NCBI RefSeq assembly: GCF_019711535.1
Contig: NZ_JAIGNP010000001.1
Location: forward strand, 62,001 to 126,000
DNA length: 64,000 nt
Source of the DNA: Qipengyuania aestuarii
GTDB lineage: Bacteria > Pseudomonadota > Alphaproteobacteria > Sphingomonadales > Sphingomonadaceae
Direction of reading: 5' to 3'
Shown here: positions 27,581 to 36,619 of the stretch, piece after piece
Numbering within the stretch: position 1 is the stretch's first letter
Layout: every line of letters begins with the position of its first letter
Notes under the pieces: generated by a model
The model's database searches: none
What the model was told of the DNA's origin: nothing
Seen by the model: the letters and a program-made list of their open reading frames with translations, nothing else
Translations under genes and position numbers: made by a program

Positions 27581-29521
27581 ATGCCACAGCAAGCTCCACT
27601 TTCTCCATCACTGCCCCAAAATGACACAGCGGCAGAGCGGCAGGACCGGAAGGAGCAACTGGCTGAAAGTCAGGCGCAATATGAGTGGACCGATACCGTG
27701 CCCGCCGTCGATGGTGTTCCGGTCGTCAAGGTTTTGCCCAAGGCGGAGAAGCCCTCGGTGGAATGGTGGCTGAAGCTGCTGGGTATCGTGATCGAGATGG
27801 CAAAGAATGTCATCGCGGTGGAAACGTCTCTGGTTGAGCAGGGTCTGTCCTCGCTCGATACGGCATTACTAGACGCCGATCGCGCGGTGATTGCGGCGAT
27901 CGAGAAGGACATTGCGGGACTTGAGGTGAAGCTGGCCGGTGACCTGATCGGGCACAAGGGATTGGCGGCTCTGGCAGGTGATTGCCTCCACATGGTCGAG
28001 GCGGAAGTCGTTACGGCGGATCTGCAGAACCACGCGACCAAGCTGAAAGGCATTCTCGAGCTACGCGGTGCAACCCTTGCTGCGCTCGGCAAGGAGCGAC
28101 CGCGGACGCTGGAAAACTATCTCGACCTGTTCAAGACGATCCCGGTTCCTGCAATCGCCTATACTTTCCAGGACGATCTCGAATTCGCGCATCTGCGCGT
28201 GGGCGGACCCAACAGCGTGCTGATAGAGGCGGTAAGCGCCATTCCGTCAGGCTGCGCCATTACGGCGGAGCAATATGCCGCTGTCGTGGCAGGCGATACG
28301 CTGGATGCGGCGCTGGAGGATGGCCGGCTTTTCCAGTGCGATTACGCACCGCTATCGATCATCGAGCCTGGCCTATGGAACGGCATCGCGAAATATCTGA
28401 CCTGCCCGGTCGCCCTGTTCGCCGTTCCTCCCGGTGGCGACAGTCTCGTGCCTATCGCTATCAATTGCGATCCTTCCAATGCGGCCAGTCCGGTTATGAC
28501 ACCGGCCATGGACAGCGCCCATGAATGGGGCTGGGAAATGGCCAAGCTGGTGGTGCAGGTTGCGGACGGGAATTACCACGAACTCTTCGCGCATCTTGCA
28601 CGCACGCATCTGGTAATCGAGGCAATCGCCGTGGCCACCCAGCGCCATCTTGCGCAGCAGCATCCGCTCAACGCATTGCTGGTGCGGCACTTCGAAGGCA
28701 CGATGTTCATCAACGAGGCGGCTGCAACCAGCCTGATCACGCCCGGTGGCCCGATCGATCATATTTTTGCAGGCACCATTCAAAGCAGTCAGAAGGCGGC
28801 TGTGGAGGCCCGGCTCTCCTTCGATTTCGCCAAGGGTATGCTTCCGCTCGACATCGAGGCGCGAGGCGTTGGCGCCGGAACGCCCTTGGCCGTCTATCCC
28901 TATCGCGACGATGCCTTGTTGATCTGGGGAGCGATCGAGACTTGGGTGCGCGAATACATAGAGACGTATTATGCCGAGGACGACGATGTCGTCGGCGACG
29001 CGGAGGTCCAGGCGTGGGCAGCAGCGATCGCGGGCAGTGGTAAACTGACAGGCTTCAGCGCACCGCAGACCGTCCAGAGCCTGATCGATCTGTGCACGAT
29101 GACCATCTTCACCGCGAGCGCGCAGCATGCCGCGGTCAATTTTCCGCAGAAAGACATCATGGAATATGCCCCGGCCGTGACCGGGGCCCTGTGGCAGAGC
29201 GTGCCCGATACTCAGGATGGCAATACCAAGCCCCAATGGCTTTCCATGATGCCGCCTGAGGCGCTGGCGCTAGAACAGCTCAAAACGCTCTATCTGCTCG
29301 GCTCGCTCTATTATCGTCCGCTAGGAACTTACCGCTCGCCGCAATTTCCCTATCCGCAGTGGTTCCGCGATCCGAAGATCAGCGGTGCGAGCGGGCCGCT
29401 GGCCCGCTTTCAGTCGGCGCTGGAACAGGCTGAGGAGCAGATCGTGGCGCGCAACGCGCAGCGGCGGCGACCGTATACCTATCTCCAGCCAAGCCTGATC
29501 CCGAGCAGCACCAATATCTGA
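27581..29521 (+). CDS. Lipoxygenase (non-heme iron, arachidonate lipoxygenase family)
   Basis: 646 residues from the ATG at MPQQAPLS. Dioxygenates polyunsaturated fatty acids. The iron ligands typical of the family are all in place: H333 and H338 (YHELFAHLARTH), H516 and N520 (FTASAQHAAVNFPQ), and the terminal isoleucine I646 (STNI). Also ATQRHLAQQHPLNALL. No signal peptide is evident from this start, although secreted bacterial enzymes have one; the hydrophobic upstream codons from a TTG at 27512 are not convincing. Lipoxygenases are uncommon in bacteria and the preferred substrates may be scavenged from algae or hosts. Single gene, ending at a bidirectional terminator. Confidence 0.92.
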   Translation: MPQQAPLSPSLPQNDTAAERQDRKEQLAESQAQYEWTDTVPAVDGVPVVKVLPKAEKPSVEWWLKLLGIVIEMAKNVIAVETSLVEQGLSSLDTALLDADRAVIAAIEKDIAGLEVKLAGDLIGHKGLAALAGDCLHMVEAEVVTADLQNHATKLKGILELRGATLAALGKERPRTLENYLDLFKTIPVPAIAYTFQDDLEFAHLRVGGPNSVLIEAVSAIPSGCAITAEQYAAVVAGDTLDAALEDGRLFQCDYAPLSIIEPGLWNGIAKYLTCPVALFAVPPGGDSLVPIAINCDPSNAASPVMTPAMDSAHEWGWEMAKLVVQVADGNYHELFAHLARTHLVIEAIAVATQRHLAQQHPLNALLVRHFEGTMFINEAAATSLITPGGPIDHIFAGTIQSSQKAAVEARLSFDFAKGMLPLDIEARGVGAGTPLAVYPYRDDALLIWGAIETWVREYIETYYAEDDDVVGDAEVQAWAAAIAGSGKLTGFSAPQTVQSLIDLCTMTIFTASAQHAAVNFPQKDIMEYAPAVTGALWQSVPDTQDGNTKPQWLSMMPPEALALEQLKTLYLLGSLYYRPLGTYRSPQFPYPQWFRDPKISGASGPLARFQSALEQAEEQIVARNAQRRRPYTYLQPSLIPSSTNI

Positions 29522-29525
29522 CACG

Positions 29526-29563
29526 AAAAAGCCGCCGGGCGCAAAGGCTCCGGCGGCTTCTTT
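29526..29563. terminator. Bidirectional terminator between lipoxygenase and proA
   Basis: GCCGCCGG pairs with CCGGCGGC around a 10-12 base loop; AAAAA precedes and TTCTTT follows, so it can act on both strands. It sits between two convergent genes. Confidence 0.8.
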
Positions 29564-29584
29564 GATCGGTTTTGACGGTTCGCC

Positions 29585-30850
29585 TTACGGGCGCGTCTGC
29601 CCGTCGCCGTGGACGAGGTATTTGAAGCTGCAGAGCTGTTCGAGGCCGACGGGGCCGCGAGCATGCATCTTGCCGGTGGCGATGCCGATTTCCGCGCCCA
29701 TGCCGAATTCGCCGCCATCAGCGAACTGCGTGCTGGCATTGCGCATGACGATCGCGCTGTCGATACTGGTCATGAATTTCTTCGCCGCAGCATCGTCTTC
29801 CGTCATGATCGCATCGGTGTGATGCGAAGAATGTTCGGACACCCACTCGATCGCCTGGTCGAGGCCATCGACGACTTTGACGCTGGCGATGGGATCAAGG
29901 TATTCGGTGTTCCAGTCGGCATCGTCGGCAGGCTTGATGCTATCGTCGATGGCGACGGCTTCCGTGTCACCGCGCAGCTCGCAATCGTTGCCCATGACCG
30001 AGGTAAGGCGGGGGATGAAGTCCTTTGCCACGGCCCGATCAACCACGATGCTTTCCGTCGCGCCGCAGACGCCGGTGCGGCGCAGCTTGGCGTTGCGGAT
30101 GATTTCGGCAGCCTTGTCGAGATCGGCCGCTTCGTGGACGTAGCTATGGCAGTTGCCATCAAGGTGGAGGAGGGTGGGCACGCTTGCCTGGTCGCGGACC
30201 AGTTCAACGAGGCCGCGGCCCCCGCGGGGGATTACGAGGTCGACATATTCGTCGGCCTTGAGCAGTGCCGCAACGGCTTCACGGTTGGTCGTGCCGACAG
30301 TCTGGACTGCATCTTCGGGCAGGCCTGCCGCGTTGAGCCCCGTACGCATGCAATCAACGATTACACGAGTGGAGTGACGGCTTTCGCTGCCACCGCGAAG
30401 GATGACGGCGTTGCCGCTCTTCAAACAAAGAGCACTGGCATCGGCGCCGACATTCGGGCGGCTTTCATAAATCATCCCGATGACACCGATCGGTACGGCA
30501 ACCCGTTCGATCTTGAGGCCGTTGGGCCGGTCGAAAGTCGCCAGGCTGCGTCCGACGGGATCGGGAAGCTCCGCGATTTCTTCGAGTGCAGACGCCATGC
30601 CCTCGATGCGATCTTCGGTGAGCCTCAGACGATCGATAAAGCTTTCGGGCTTCTTCCCCTCAACGCTCTTCACGTCCTCGGCATTCGCTTCGAGCAGCTC
30701 GGGCGTTTTCTCACGCAGTGCCTTGGCAGCCTCGCGCAGCGCAGTGTTCTTTGCGTCAGTGCTCGCGGAAAGCAGGCCGTGGGCGGCTTTGCGGGCGTTC
30801 TGGCCCAGCGTGGTGATGTGAATCTGCGGGTCTAGCGTCTGGTCGTTCAT
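29585..30850 (-). CDS. proA: Gamma-glutamyl phosphate reductase
   Basis: 421 residues. Second step of proline synthesis, NADPH-dependent reduction of glutamyl 5-phosphate. Conserved [40 protein letters not shown], catalytic Cys in [11 protein letters not shown], and C-terminal [19 protein letters not shown]. Follows proC on the same strand after 44 nt; proB is divergent upstream of proC. Confidence 0.97.
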   Translation of the reverse strand: MNDQTLDPQIHITTLGQNARKAAHGLLSASTDAKNTALREAAKALREKTPELLEANAEDVKSVEGKKPESFIDRLRLTEDRIEGMASALEEIAELPDPVGRSLATFDRPNGLKIERVAVPIGVIGMIYESRPNVGADASALCLKSGNAVILRGGSESRHSTRVIVDCMRTGLNAAGLPEDAVQTVGTTNREAVAALLKADEYVDLVIPRGGRGLVELVRDQASVPTLLHLDGNCHSYVHEAADLDKAAEIIRNAKLRRTGVCGATESIVVDRAVAKDFIPRLTSVMGNDCELRGDTEAVAIDDSIKPADDADWNTEYLDPIASVKVVDGLDQAIEWVSEHSSHHTDAIMTEDDAAAKKFMTSIDSAIVMRNASTQFADGGEFGMGAEIGIATGKMHARGPVGLEQLCSFKYLVHGDGQTRP

Positions 30851-30894
30851 AGTCTCTCTCTCTTCGTCTTGTATCGGAGCGGGAGGCGCTGTCC

Positions 30895-31680
30895 TCAGCG
30901 CAGCTCTACCGCCCGGTCGTAGCAGGCCTGCAGTGTAGCATGCATTCGGTCGGTTAGGCCATTGTCGCCATTGAGTGCGTTGAGGCCGGCGGCTGTGGTA
31001 CCGCCTTTGCTCGTCACCGAATTGCGCAGGTCTTCAAGGCTTGGGGCCCCTGGCTCGCTGGCCATGGCGATGGCGCCGCCGATAGTGCCGAGGACCATTT
31101 CACGGGCCTCTTCTTCGCTGAAGCCTTGTGCCATGGCGGCCTCTGCATAGGCGCGGGCGATCTCGAAGACATAGCCTGGACCCGAGCCTGCCACAGCGGT
31201 TACGCGGTCCAGCTTCTCTTCGCTGTCGACGGTCACGACCGTGCCGGCCCGTTCCATGAATTCGACAGCGTGGGCCATATGGCCGTCGGCCGTGTGAGGC
31301 CCGGCAACGACGCCGCTCACTCCGCGGCCGACCGCCGCAGGAAGGTTGGGCATGACGCGAACCACGGGCTTGTCGCCCATCAATTTCGACAGACGCGCGG
31401 CGGAATAGCCTGCGGCAATCGAGATGATGTAACCGTCATCCGCAAGGTTCTCCGCATATCCGGGCATCACATCATCGAACATCTGCGGCTTGACCGCTGC
31501 GACAATGCAGTCGAAACGTTCGTCGGCGATTTCGGAACTATCACGCACGAGCGTGACTTTTTCAGGCAGATCGCTGGCCATGGGGTCCACCACGGTTATC
31601 GCCTCCGGGCCGGAAACCCATTGCGAAAGTAACGCGGAGCCCATTTTTCCGCAGCCGACAATAAGTATAGAATTGATAAT
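30895..31680 (-). CDS. proC: Pyrroline-5-carboxylate reductase, apparently with a non-canonical start
   Basis: Last step of proline synthesis. From the first ATG (31644) the protein lacks its first strand, but the frame continues upstream through [15 protein letters not shown], the normal NADPH-binding start of ProC. That frame has no ATG, GTG or TTG before a TGA at 31702-31704; ATT at 31678-31680 (or ATC next to it) behind an ACGGAA site is the best candidate, giving 261 residues. Other landmarks: [51 protein letters not shown]. No internal damage is seen, so it is not a pseudogene on present evidence. Confidence 0.85.
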   Translation of the reverse strand: MINSILIVGCGKMGSALLSQWVSGPEAITVVDPMASDLPEKVTLVRDSSEIADERFDCIVAAVKPQMFDDVMPGYAENLADDGYIISIAAGYSAARLSKLMGDKPVVRVMPNLPAAVGRGVSGVVAGPHTADGHMAHAVEFMERAGTVVTVDSEEKLDRVTAVAGSGPGYVFEIARAYAEAAMAQGFSEEEAREMVLGTIGGAIAMASEPGAPSLEDLRNSVTSKGGTTAAGLNALNGDNGLTDRMHATLQACYDRAVELR

Positions 31681-31891
31681 GGTAGAATTCCGTTTCCGCG
31701 CTCAGGGCGCTCTGTGTAATTCTTAGTTTAGTTCCAAAGTGAAATAACGATCCAATTAAGTCTTCGCTATTTCTTCGAAGAATACTTCCAGCATTTTGCG
31801 CATTCGATATTCTTAAAAATCCGGTTGTGCACTGCACCATCCCTATCTACGTTCTGACACAGAAATTTCAAGTTAGAGATATTTTTTAGAT
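31681..31891. promoter_or_regulatory. Divergent promoter region between proC and proB
   Basis: 211 AT-rich bases between two divergent proline genes must hold both promoters and possibly shared control. No operator or attenuator was recognised. The bases before proB (TTAGAGATATTTTTTAGAT) contain no good Shine-Dalgarno sequence. Confidence 0.5.
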
Positions 31892-33040
31892 ATGACCAAG
31901 AAACGCAATATTGTTGTCAAGATCGGTTCGGCATTGCTTGCCAATCAGGAACTCCTGACCCCGCGATATGGTTTCCTGCAACGCCTGCTCGAAGATGTCG
32001 CCACGCTGCGCGCCGAGGGTAACGATGTCATCATCTGTTCGTCGGGTTCGGTCGCGCTAGGTCTGCGGATCATTGGCGAAACACCGGAAAGCGCAGGGGT
32101 GTCGGACAAGCAGGCGGCCGCCGCTTGCGGCATGCCGCTGCTCCTGAACGCCTATAAGCAGGTGGGCCATGAATTTGGTTTCGAAATCGCGCAGGTGCTT
32201 TTGACGCTTGGGGACTTCGAAGATCATCGCCGGTTCCTCAACACTCGCAACACCGTGCATCGGCTGCTGGAATCCGGCGTGATGCCGATCGTCAACGAGA
32301 ACGATACGATCACGACCGAGGAAATCCGCGTGGGCGACAATGATCGCCTCGCCGCGAAGGTTGCGCAGATGGTCGGTGCGACCGACTTCATCATCCTGAC
32401 AGGGGTGGACGGTCTGTACGATCGCAACCCGGACGATCCGGATGCCGAGTTCATCCCGGAGGTGAGCGATGTCGGCCCTTACATGGCCGCGACCAAAGGT
32501 AAGAGCACGCTGGGCACCGGCGGCATGGAAACGAAGCTTCAGGCCGCGAATATGGCGCAGGAAGCTGGCGTGACGACCTGGATCGCCCAAGGCGAGGTGG
32601 ATCGTCCCCTGTCGACCGTGCTCGATGGCAGCCGCCGGGCGACCAAGGTCCTGCCCAATCCGAACCCGCTGTCGGGCTGGGACAGCTGGATTGCCAATCG
32701 GCTGCAGATGGCGGGAAGTCTCGTGGTCTCTGAAGCGGTGGCCGATGCGCTGGCGCAGGGAGAGCGGCCGATCCGCCGCGCAGACGTGGTCAGCATGGAC
32801 GGGGATTTCACACGCGGGGACGTGCTGCACATCTACGACAGCAAGGGGATCGAGCGGGCACGCGGCCTTACCGATTTCACCAGCGAGGAATTGCGTGTGC
32901 TGACCCACAATCCCTCCACCGATCCCGAGCAGCTGCTGGGCTACAAGACCCGCGGCGAAATCGTGCGCAGCAACAATCTCGTCATGCTGGAAACCCGACA
33001 TTTGCTGTGGGATGCGCCCGACGGGTTTGGTGAAGGCTGA
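31892..33040 (+). CDS. proB: Glutamate 5-kinase
   Basis: 382 residues. First step of proline synthesis, ATP-dependent phosphorylation of glutamate. Amino-acid-kinase fold (VVKIGSALLAN, CSSGSVALGLRIIG, VNENDTITTEEIRVGDND, GTGGMETKLQAA) followed by a C-terminal PUA domain (about 285-370), as in feedback-inhibited proteobacterial enzymes. Divergent from proC-proA. Confidence 0.97.
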   Translation: MTKKRNIVVKIGSALLANQELLTPRYGFLQRLLEDVATLRAEGNDVIICSSGSVALGLRIIGETPESAGVSDKQAAAACGMPLLLNAYKQVGHEFGFEIAQVLLTLGDFEDHRRFLNTRNTVHRLLESGVMPIVNENDTITTEEIRVGDNDRLAAKVAQMVGATDFIILTGVDGLYDRNPDDPDAEFIPEVSDVGPYMAATKGKSTLGTGGMETKLQAANMAQEAGVTTWIAQGEVDRPLSTVLDGSRRATKVLPNPNPLSGWDSWIANRLQMAGSLVVSEAVADALAQGERPIRRADVVSMDGDFTRGDVLHIYDSKGIERARGLTDFTSEELRVLTHNPSTDPEQLLGYKTRGEIVRSNNLVMLETRHLLWDAPDGFGEG

Positions 33041-33460
33041 AGCGCAACGAAACACGCCGCGCGCTGGCTGAATCGGCGCGCGGCTTGAATTCCCGTTCAG
33101 TTGGGCTATAAGGCTCGACACGGACCGGGCCCCTCTGGCGGGCGCTCTTGCGCACGTGATGTCGGCCGTGTCGGACAAACCGATGCCAGCTGATAGGCCC
33201 GTTTCTTTTTCTTAGCCCGTCCCGCGCCGGTAGTCCGATCGATTTGAAGTTCGATCAGGGAGCGTATGATGACGGCGGAACATTCCATACTGGCATTCGA
33301 CCGTGGGAGGCCCGTGCGACCGCATCTGCTGTGCGGGTGGGCTACGCAGTGCAAATCGCTGACGCATGTTGGCTTACCTTTGGGAAAGCCTCCTTGCCTC
33401 TTGGCGAGCCGCTGATCGCCCAAGCAAGCTTCCCCGCTTCCCTTCTATCCGGAGCATATC
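33041..33460 (+). other. 420-base region without a gene; possible structured leader of nhaA-terC
   Basis: No coding frame here is convincing. Bases from about 33245 to 33425 are rich in short inverted repeats (GGCCCGTGCG... with CGCAT...GCGGG, and GGCTT...AAAGCC around ACCTTTGGG). The position before a terC-containing operon and the ACCTTTG element recall the yybP-ykoY manganese riboswitch, but its GGGGAGUAG partner is not clear (only CAGGGAGCG). A structured leader is plausible; the class is unproven. Confidence 0.3.
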
Positions 33461-34654
33461 ATGGTCAAAGCCATCACCCCCTTGCTGCGCGACTTCCTGC
33501 AAAAGGAGAGTGCCGGCGGCATCGTCCTCATTTTCGCGGCGGCGCTTGCCCTTGCGGTGGCCAATTCGCCGCTGGCTGCCAATTACATGTCCCTGCTGGA
33601 TGTCCCGGTCGTCTTTGCGATCGATAGTTTCGTTATCGACAAGCCCTTGCTGCTGTGGATCAACGACGGACTCATGGCCGTCTTCTTCTTCCTTGTCGGT
33701 CTTGAGGTGAAGCGAGAGGTACTGGAAGGCCAGCTATCTAGCTGGAGCAAAGCCTCGCTACCGCTCGTCGCGGCTCTCGGCGGCATGGCTTTGCCTGCTT
33801 TCGTGTTCATCGGTCTCAATCTTGGCACGCCCGACAATATGCAGGGCTGGGCAATCCCGGCCGCGACCGACATCGCCTTCGCGCTTGGTATTCTGTCTTT
33901 GCTCGGCCCGCGGGTGCCAGTCGCGTTGAAGGCGCTGCTGCTGGCGATCGCCGTGATCGACGACATCGGCGCCATCGCCATTATCGCCCTGTTTTATTCC
34001 GGCGAAATCGACACCGGGATGCTGGCTGCAGCTGCAATGGTCTTCATCGCGATGCTGGCACTGGGCCGCGCGAAGGTCGCCTCGACGATCCCCTATGTGT
34101 TGCTGGCGATCCTGATGTGGGCATTCGTCCTCAAGTCCGGCGTTCACGCGACGTTGGCAGGCGTCGCCGCCGCGCTGACGATACCGCTGGATCGCTCCAG
34201 CGATCATGGTCCGCTGGAGCGGATGGAGCATGCGCTTCATCCATGGGTCGCGTTTCTGGTCATTCCAGTCTTCGGCTTCGCCAATGCCGGCGTTACGCTT
34301 GTGGGGCTCGAGCCATCGGCTCTGCTTGATCCTCTGCCGCTCGGCATCGCGCTGGGGCTCCTGATCGGCAAGCAGCTCGGTATCTTCGGGTTCGCCTGGT
34401 TGGCCGTAAAAATGAAGCTCGCCAGCCTGCCTAACGATGTGAACTGGCGTCAGATCCACGCTCTATCGCTGCTCGCGGCGATTGGCTTCACGATGAGCCT
34501 TTTCATAGGGAATCTCGCATTTACGACTGCGGATCAGATCGATGCCGTGAAACTTGGTGTGCTCGCAGGTTCAACGGTCGCCGCACTGACCGGTTACTTC
34601 CTGCTCAAGTCCGCTCTCCCGGCCCTGAACCCAGCTAAGGAGCATCACGCATGA
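33461..34654 (+). CDS. nhaA: Na+/H+ antiporter NhaA
   Basis: 397 residues, about 11-12 membrane helices. Exports Na+ in exchange for protons, important in alkaline or marine conditions. The ion-site segments are present: PAATDIAFALGIL and LLAIAVIDDIGAIAIIALFY with the two adjacent aspartates. Also FFFLVGLEVKREVLEGQL and the late SLLAAIGFTMSLFIGNLAF. CCGGAG lies before the ATG. Ends in an ATGA overlap with terC. Confidence 0.96.
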   Translation: MVKAITPLLRDFLQKESAGGIVLIFAAALALAVANSPLAANYMSLLDVPVVFAIDSFVIDKPLLLWINDGLMAVFFFLVGLEVKREVLEGQLSSWSKASLPLVAALGGMALPAFVFIGLNLGTPDNMQGWAIPAATDIAFALGILSLLGPRVPVALKALLLAIAVIDDIGAIAIIALFYSGEIDTGMLAAAAMVFIAMLALGRAKVASTIPYVLLAILMWAFVLKSGVHATLAGVAAALTIPLDRSSDHGPLERMEHALHPWVAFLVIPVFGFANAGVTLVGLEPSALLDPLPLGIALGLLIGKQLGIFGFAWLAVKMKLASLPNDVNWRQIHALSLLAAIGFTMSLFIGNLAFTTADQIDAVKLGVLAGSTVAALTGYFLLKSALPALNPAKEHHA

Positions 34655-35649
34655 CCGACTTCTTCCTTTCGGACTGGCTCGGAACGCCTCTGTGGTTCTG
34701 GGCGGCATTTCTCGCGATCGTGATTGTCCTTACCGCGTTCGACCTCGGTGTCCTCCACAAGGAGGACAAGGAGATCGGAATTGCGGAAAGCCTGAAACTA
34801 TCCGTGTTCTACATCGGGGTCGCCTTGCTGTTCGGTTTCTGGGTCTGGGTCGAGCGCGGGCCTGAAGCGGGCATGCAATATTATACGGGCTTCTTCATCG
34901 AGAAAGCGCTGTCGATCGACAACGTCTTCGTTATTAGTCTGATATTCACCTACTTCTCGATCCCGCCAAAATACCAATACCGCGCGCTTCTGTGGGGTAT
35001 CATGGCCGTGATCGTTCTGCGCGGCCTCATGATTGCCGGCGGCGCGGCTATTCTGGCGGAAGCTTATTGGGTGCTCTATCTTTTTGCTGGCTTCCTGATC
35101 GTGACCGGGATCAAGATGTTCTTTGCCGGGGACGAGCCGATGGATGTGGGCAACAATCCGGCGGTGAAATGGATCAGCCGCCACATGCGCGTCACCCCGG
35201 ACCTGCACGCGCAGCGCTTCCTCGTGAAGGTAGAGGATGCCAAGACCGGAAAAATGGTGCGTGCCGCTACGCCCCTGCTGCTCGCTCTCGTCGTGATCAA
35301 TCTCGCCGATCTGGTGTTCGCAGTGGACAGCGTCCCCGCCATTTTCGCGATCACGACGGATACTTTCATTGTGTATACGTCTAATATCTTCGCGATATTG
35401 GGATTGCGGGCGCTCTATTTCGCTCTGGCGGCAATGGTCTACCGCTTCCACTATCTGAAATATGCGTTGGCGGCCGTGCTGGTCTTCATCGGTAGCAAGA
35501 TCTTCGTTTCCGATTTCCTGCTCGACGGTGGCAAGATGCCGCCATGGATCAGTCTCGGGGTCACGATCGGACTGATCGGCGCAGGGGTGGGCTATTCGCT
35601 CTGGAAGACTCGCGGCCAGGAAGAAACGGACTGGCCCGCCACGCAATGA
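34651..35649 (+). CDS. TerC family integral membrane protein (Alx-like)
   Basis: 332 residues, about nine membrane segments. Conserved ILTAFDLGVLHKE-type start region, FFIEKALSIDNVFVISLIF and VINLADLVFAVDSVPAIFA, the two Asp-containing repeats thought to bind metal. TerC/Alx proteins are linked to manganese export or tellurite resistance and to alkaline pH. Translationally coupled to nhaA, which suggests a joint role in cation or pH homeostasis. Confidence 0.92.
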   Translation: MTDFFLSDWLGTPLWFWAAFLAIVIVLTAFDLGVLHKEDKEIGIAESLKLSVFYIGVALLFGFWVWVERGPEAGMQYYTGFFIEKALSIDNVFVISLIFTYFSIPPKYQYRALLWGIMAVIVLRGLMIAGGAAILAEAYWVLYLFAGFLIVTGIKMFFAGDEPMDVGNNPAVKWISRHMRVTPDLHAQRFLVKVEDAKTGKMVRAATPLLLALVVINLADLVFAVDSVPAIFAITTDTFIVYTSNIFAILGLRALYFALAAMVYRFHYLKYALAAVLVFIGSKIFVSDFLLDGGKMPPWISLGVTIGLIGAGVGYSLWKTRGQEETDWPATQ

Positions 35650-35741
35650 TGCGGCCAGTTGCGGGTGTGTGCGCGGAAGCGGTGAAATCGCCGATAACTT
35701 CACTTGGCGTTCAGCGGGGCGCTGGTTATAGGCTCGGCCCT

Positions 35742-36542
35742 ATGAAGACCCAATCGCGCACCACCCGCATGCTCGCCTTCGGCGCACTCGCTGCTGCCAC
35801 CACACTCACTGCAGCCTGCGGTGGCGGTTCGAACCGGCCCGAAGACACGGCCTATGTCGCGCGCGATGTGGAGACGCTTTACGGTCAGGCCAAGTCGGAA
35901 CTCGATAGCGGGAAGCCGCAATTGGCCGCTGCGCTGTTCGACGAGGTGGAGCGCCAGCATCCCTATTCGCCTTGGGCGCGCCGTGCCCAGCTGATGAGTG
36001 CGTTCAGCTATTATGTCGCTGGCGACTACAATAAGACTGTTGCTTCGGCGCAGCGTTTCCTTTCGATCCACCCGGGCAACAAGGACGCGCCCTATGCCTA
36101 TTACCTGATCGCGCTTAGCTATTATGAGCAGATCAGCGATGTTCAGCGCGACCAGAAGGTGACAGAGCAGGCGCTGACTGCGCTGCGCGAAGTAAATCGT
36201 CGTTTCCCGCAAACTCAGTACGCTGCGGACGCGCGTCTCAAGATCGACCTTGTCCAAGATCATCTGGCCGGCAAGGAAATGGAAATAGGCCGCTATTACC
36301 AGCGCTCGGGCCGCTGGATCGCTGCGCAAATCCGGTTCCAGAATGTGGTGGATACCTATCAGACCACAAGCCATGCGCCGGAAGCCCTCTATCGTCTGGT
36401 GGAAAGCAGCCTTGCCTTGGGGATCAAGCCGGAGGCGGTAAAATATGCCGCTGTCCTCGGCGCGAATTATCCCGGCAATGAATGGTACGAGAAGGCTTAC
36501 GAGCTCATTGAGGACAATGCTGCTGGCGTCTCGGCCAGCTGA
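35742..36542 (+). CDS. bamD: Outer membrane assembly lipoprotein BamD
   Basis: 266 residues from the ATG at MKTQSRTT. Lipobox LTAAC places the acylated Cys at 26. Five TPR-like helical pairs follow (LYGQAKSELDSGKPQLAAAL, SYYVAGDYNKTVASAQRFL, ALTALREVNRRFPQTQYA). Essential partner of BamA in inserting beta-barrel proteins. Followed after 77 nt by recN. Confidence 0.94.
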   Translation: MKTQSRTTRMLAFGALAAATTLTAACGGGSNRPEDTAYVARDVETLYGQAKSELDSGKPQLAAALFDEVERQHPYSPWARRAQLMSAFSYYVAGDYNKTVASAQRFLSIHPGNKDAPYAYYLIALSYYEQISDVQRDQKVTEQALTALREVNRRFPQTQYAADARLKIDLVQDHLAGKEMEIGRYYQRSGRWIAAQIRFQNVVDTYQTTSHAPEALYRLVESSLALGIKPEAVKYAAVLGANYPGNEWYEKAYELIEDNAAGVSAS

Positions 36543-36619
36543 CCGGCGAACGACTATTCACAAGTCGATCATAAGGGGAACAGTGACGCGGCGTTCCGGC
36601 TGCGTTACATAGGGTAGCA

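Noticed and set aside
29609..30835. 408-residue forward frame opposite proA
   Set aside because: Antisense shadow of proA; no start site or motif.
30895..31644. proC as an N-terminally truncated pseudogene
   Set aside because: The missing N-terminus is encoded immediately upstream in the same frame; only the start codon is unusual.
32057..33178. 373-residue reverse frame opposite proB
   Set aside because: Antisense shadow of proB.
33244..33627. Leader peptide gene upstream of nhaA
   Set aside because: The frame runs through the nhaA start in another frame, has no family resemblance, and the region shows inverted repeats that suit RNA structure better.
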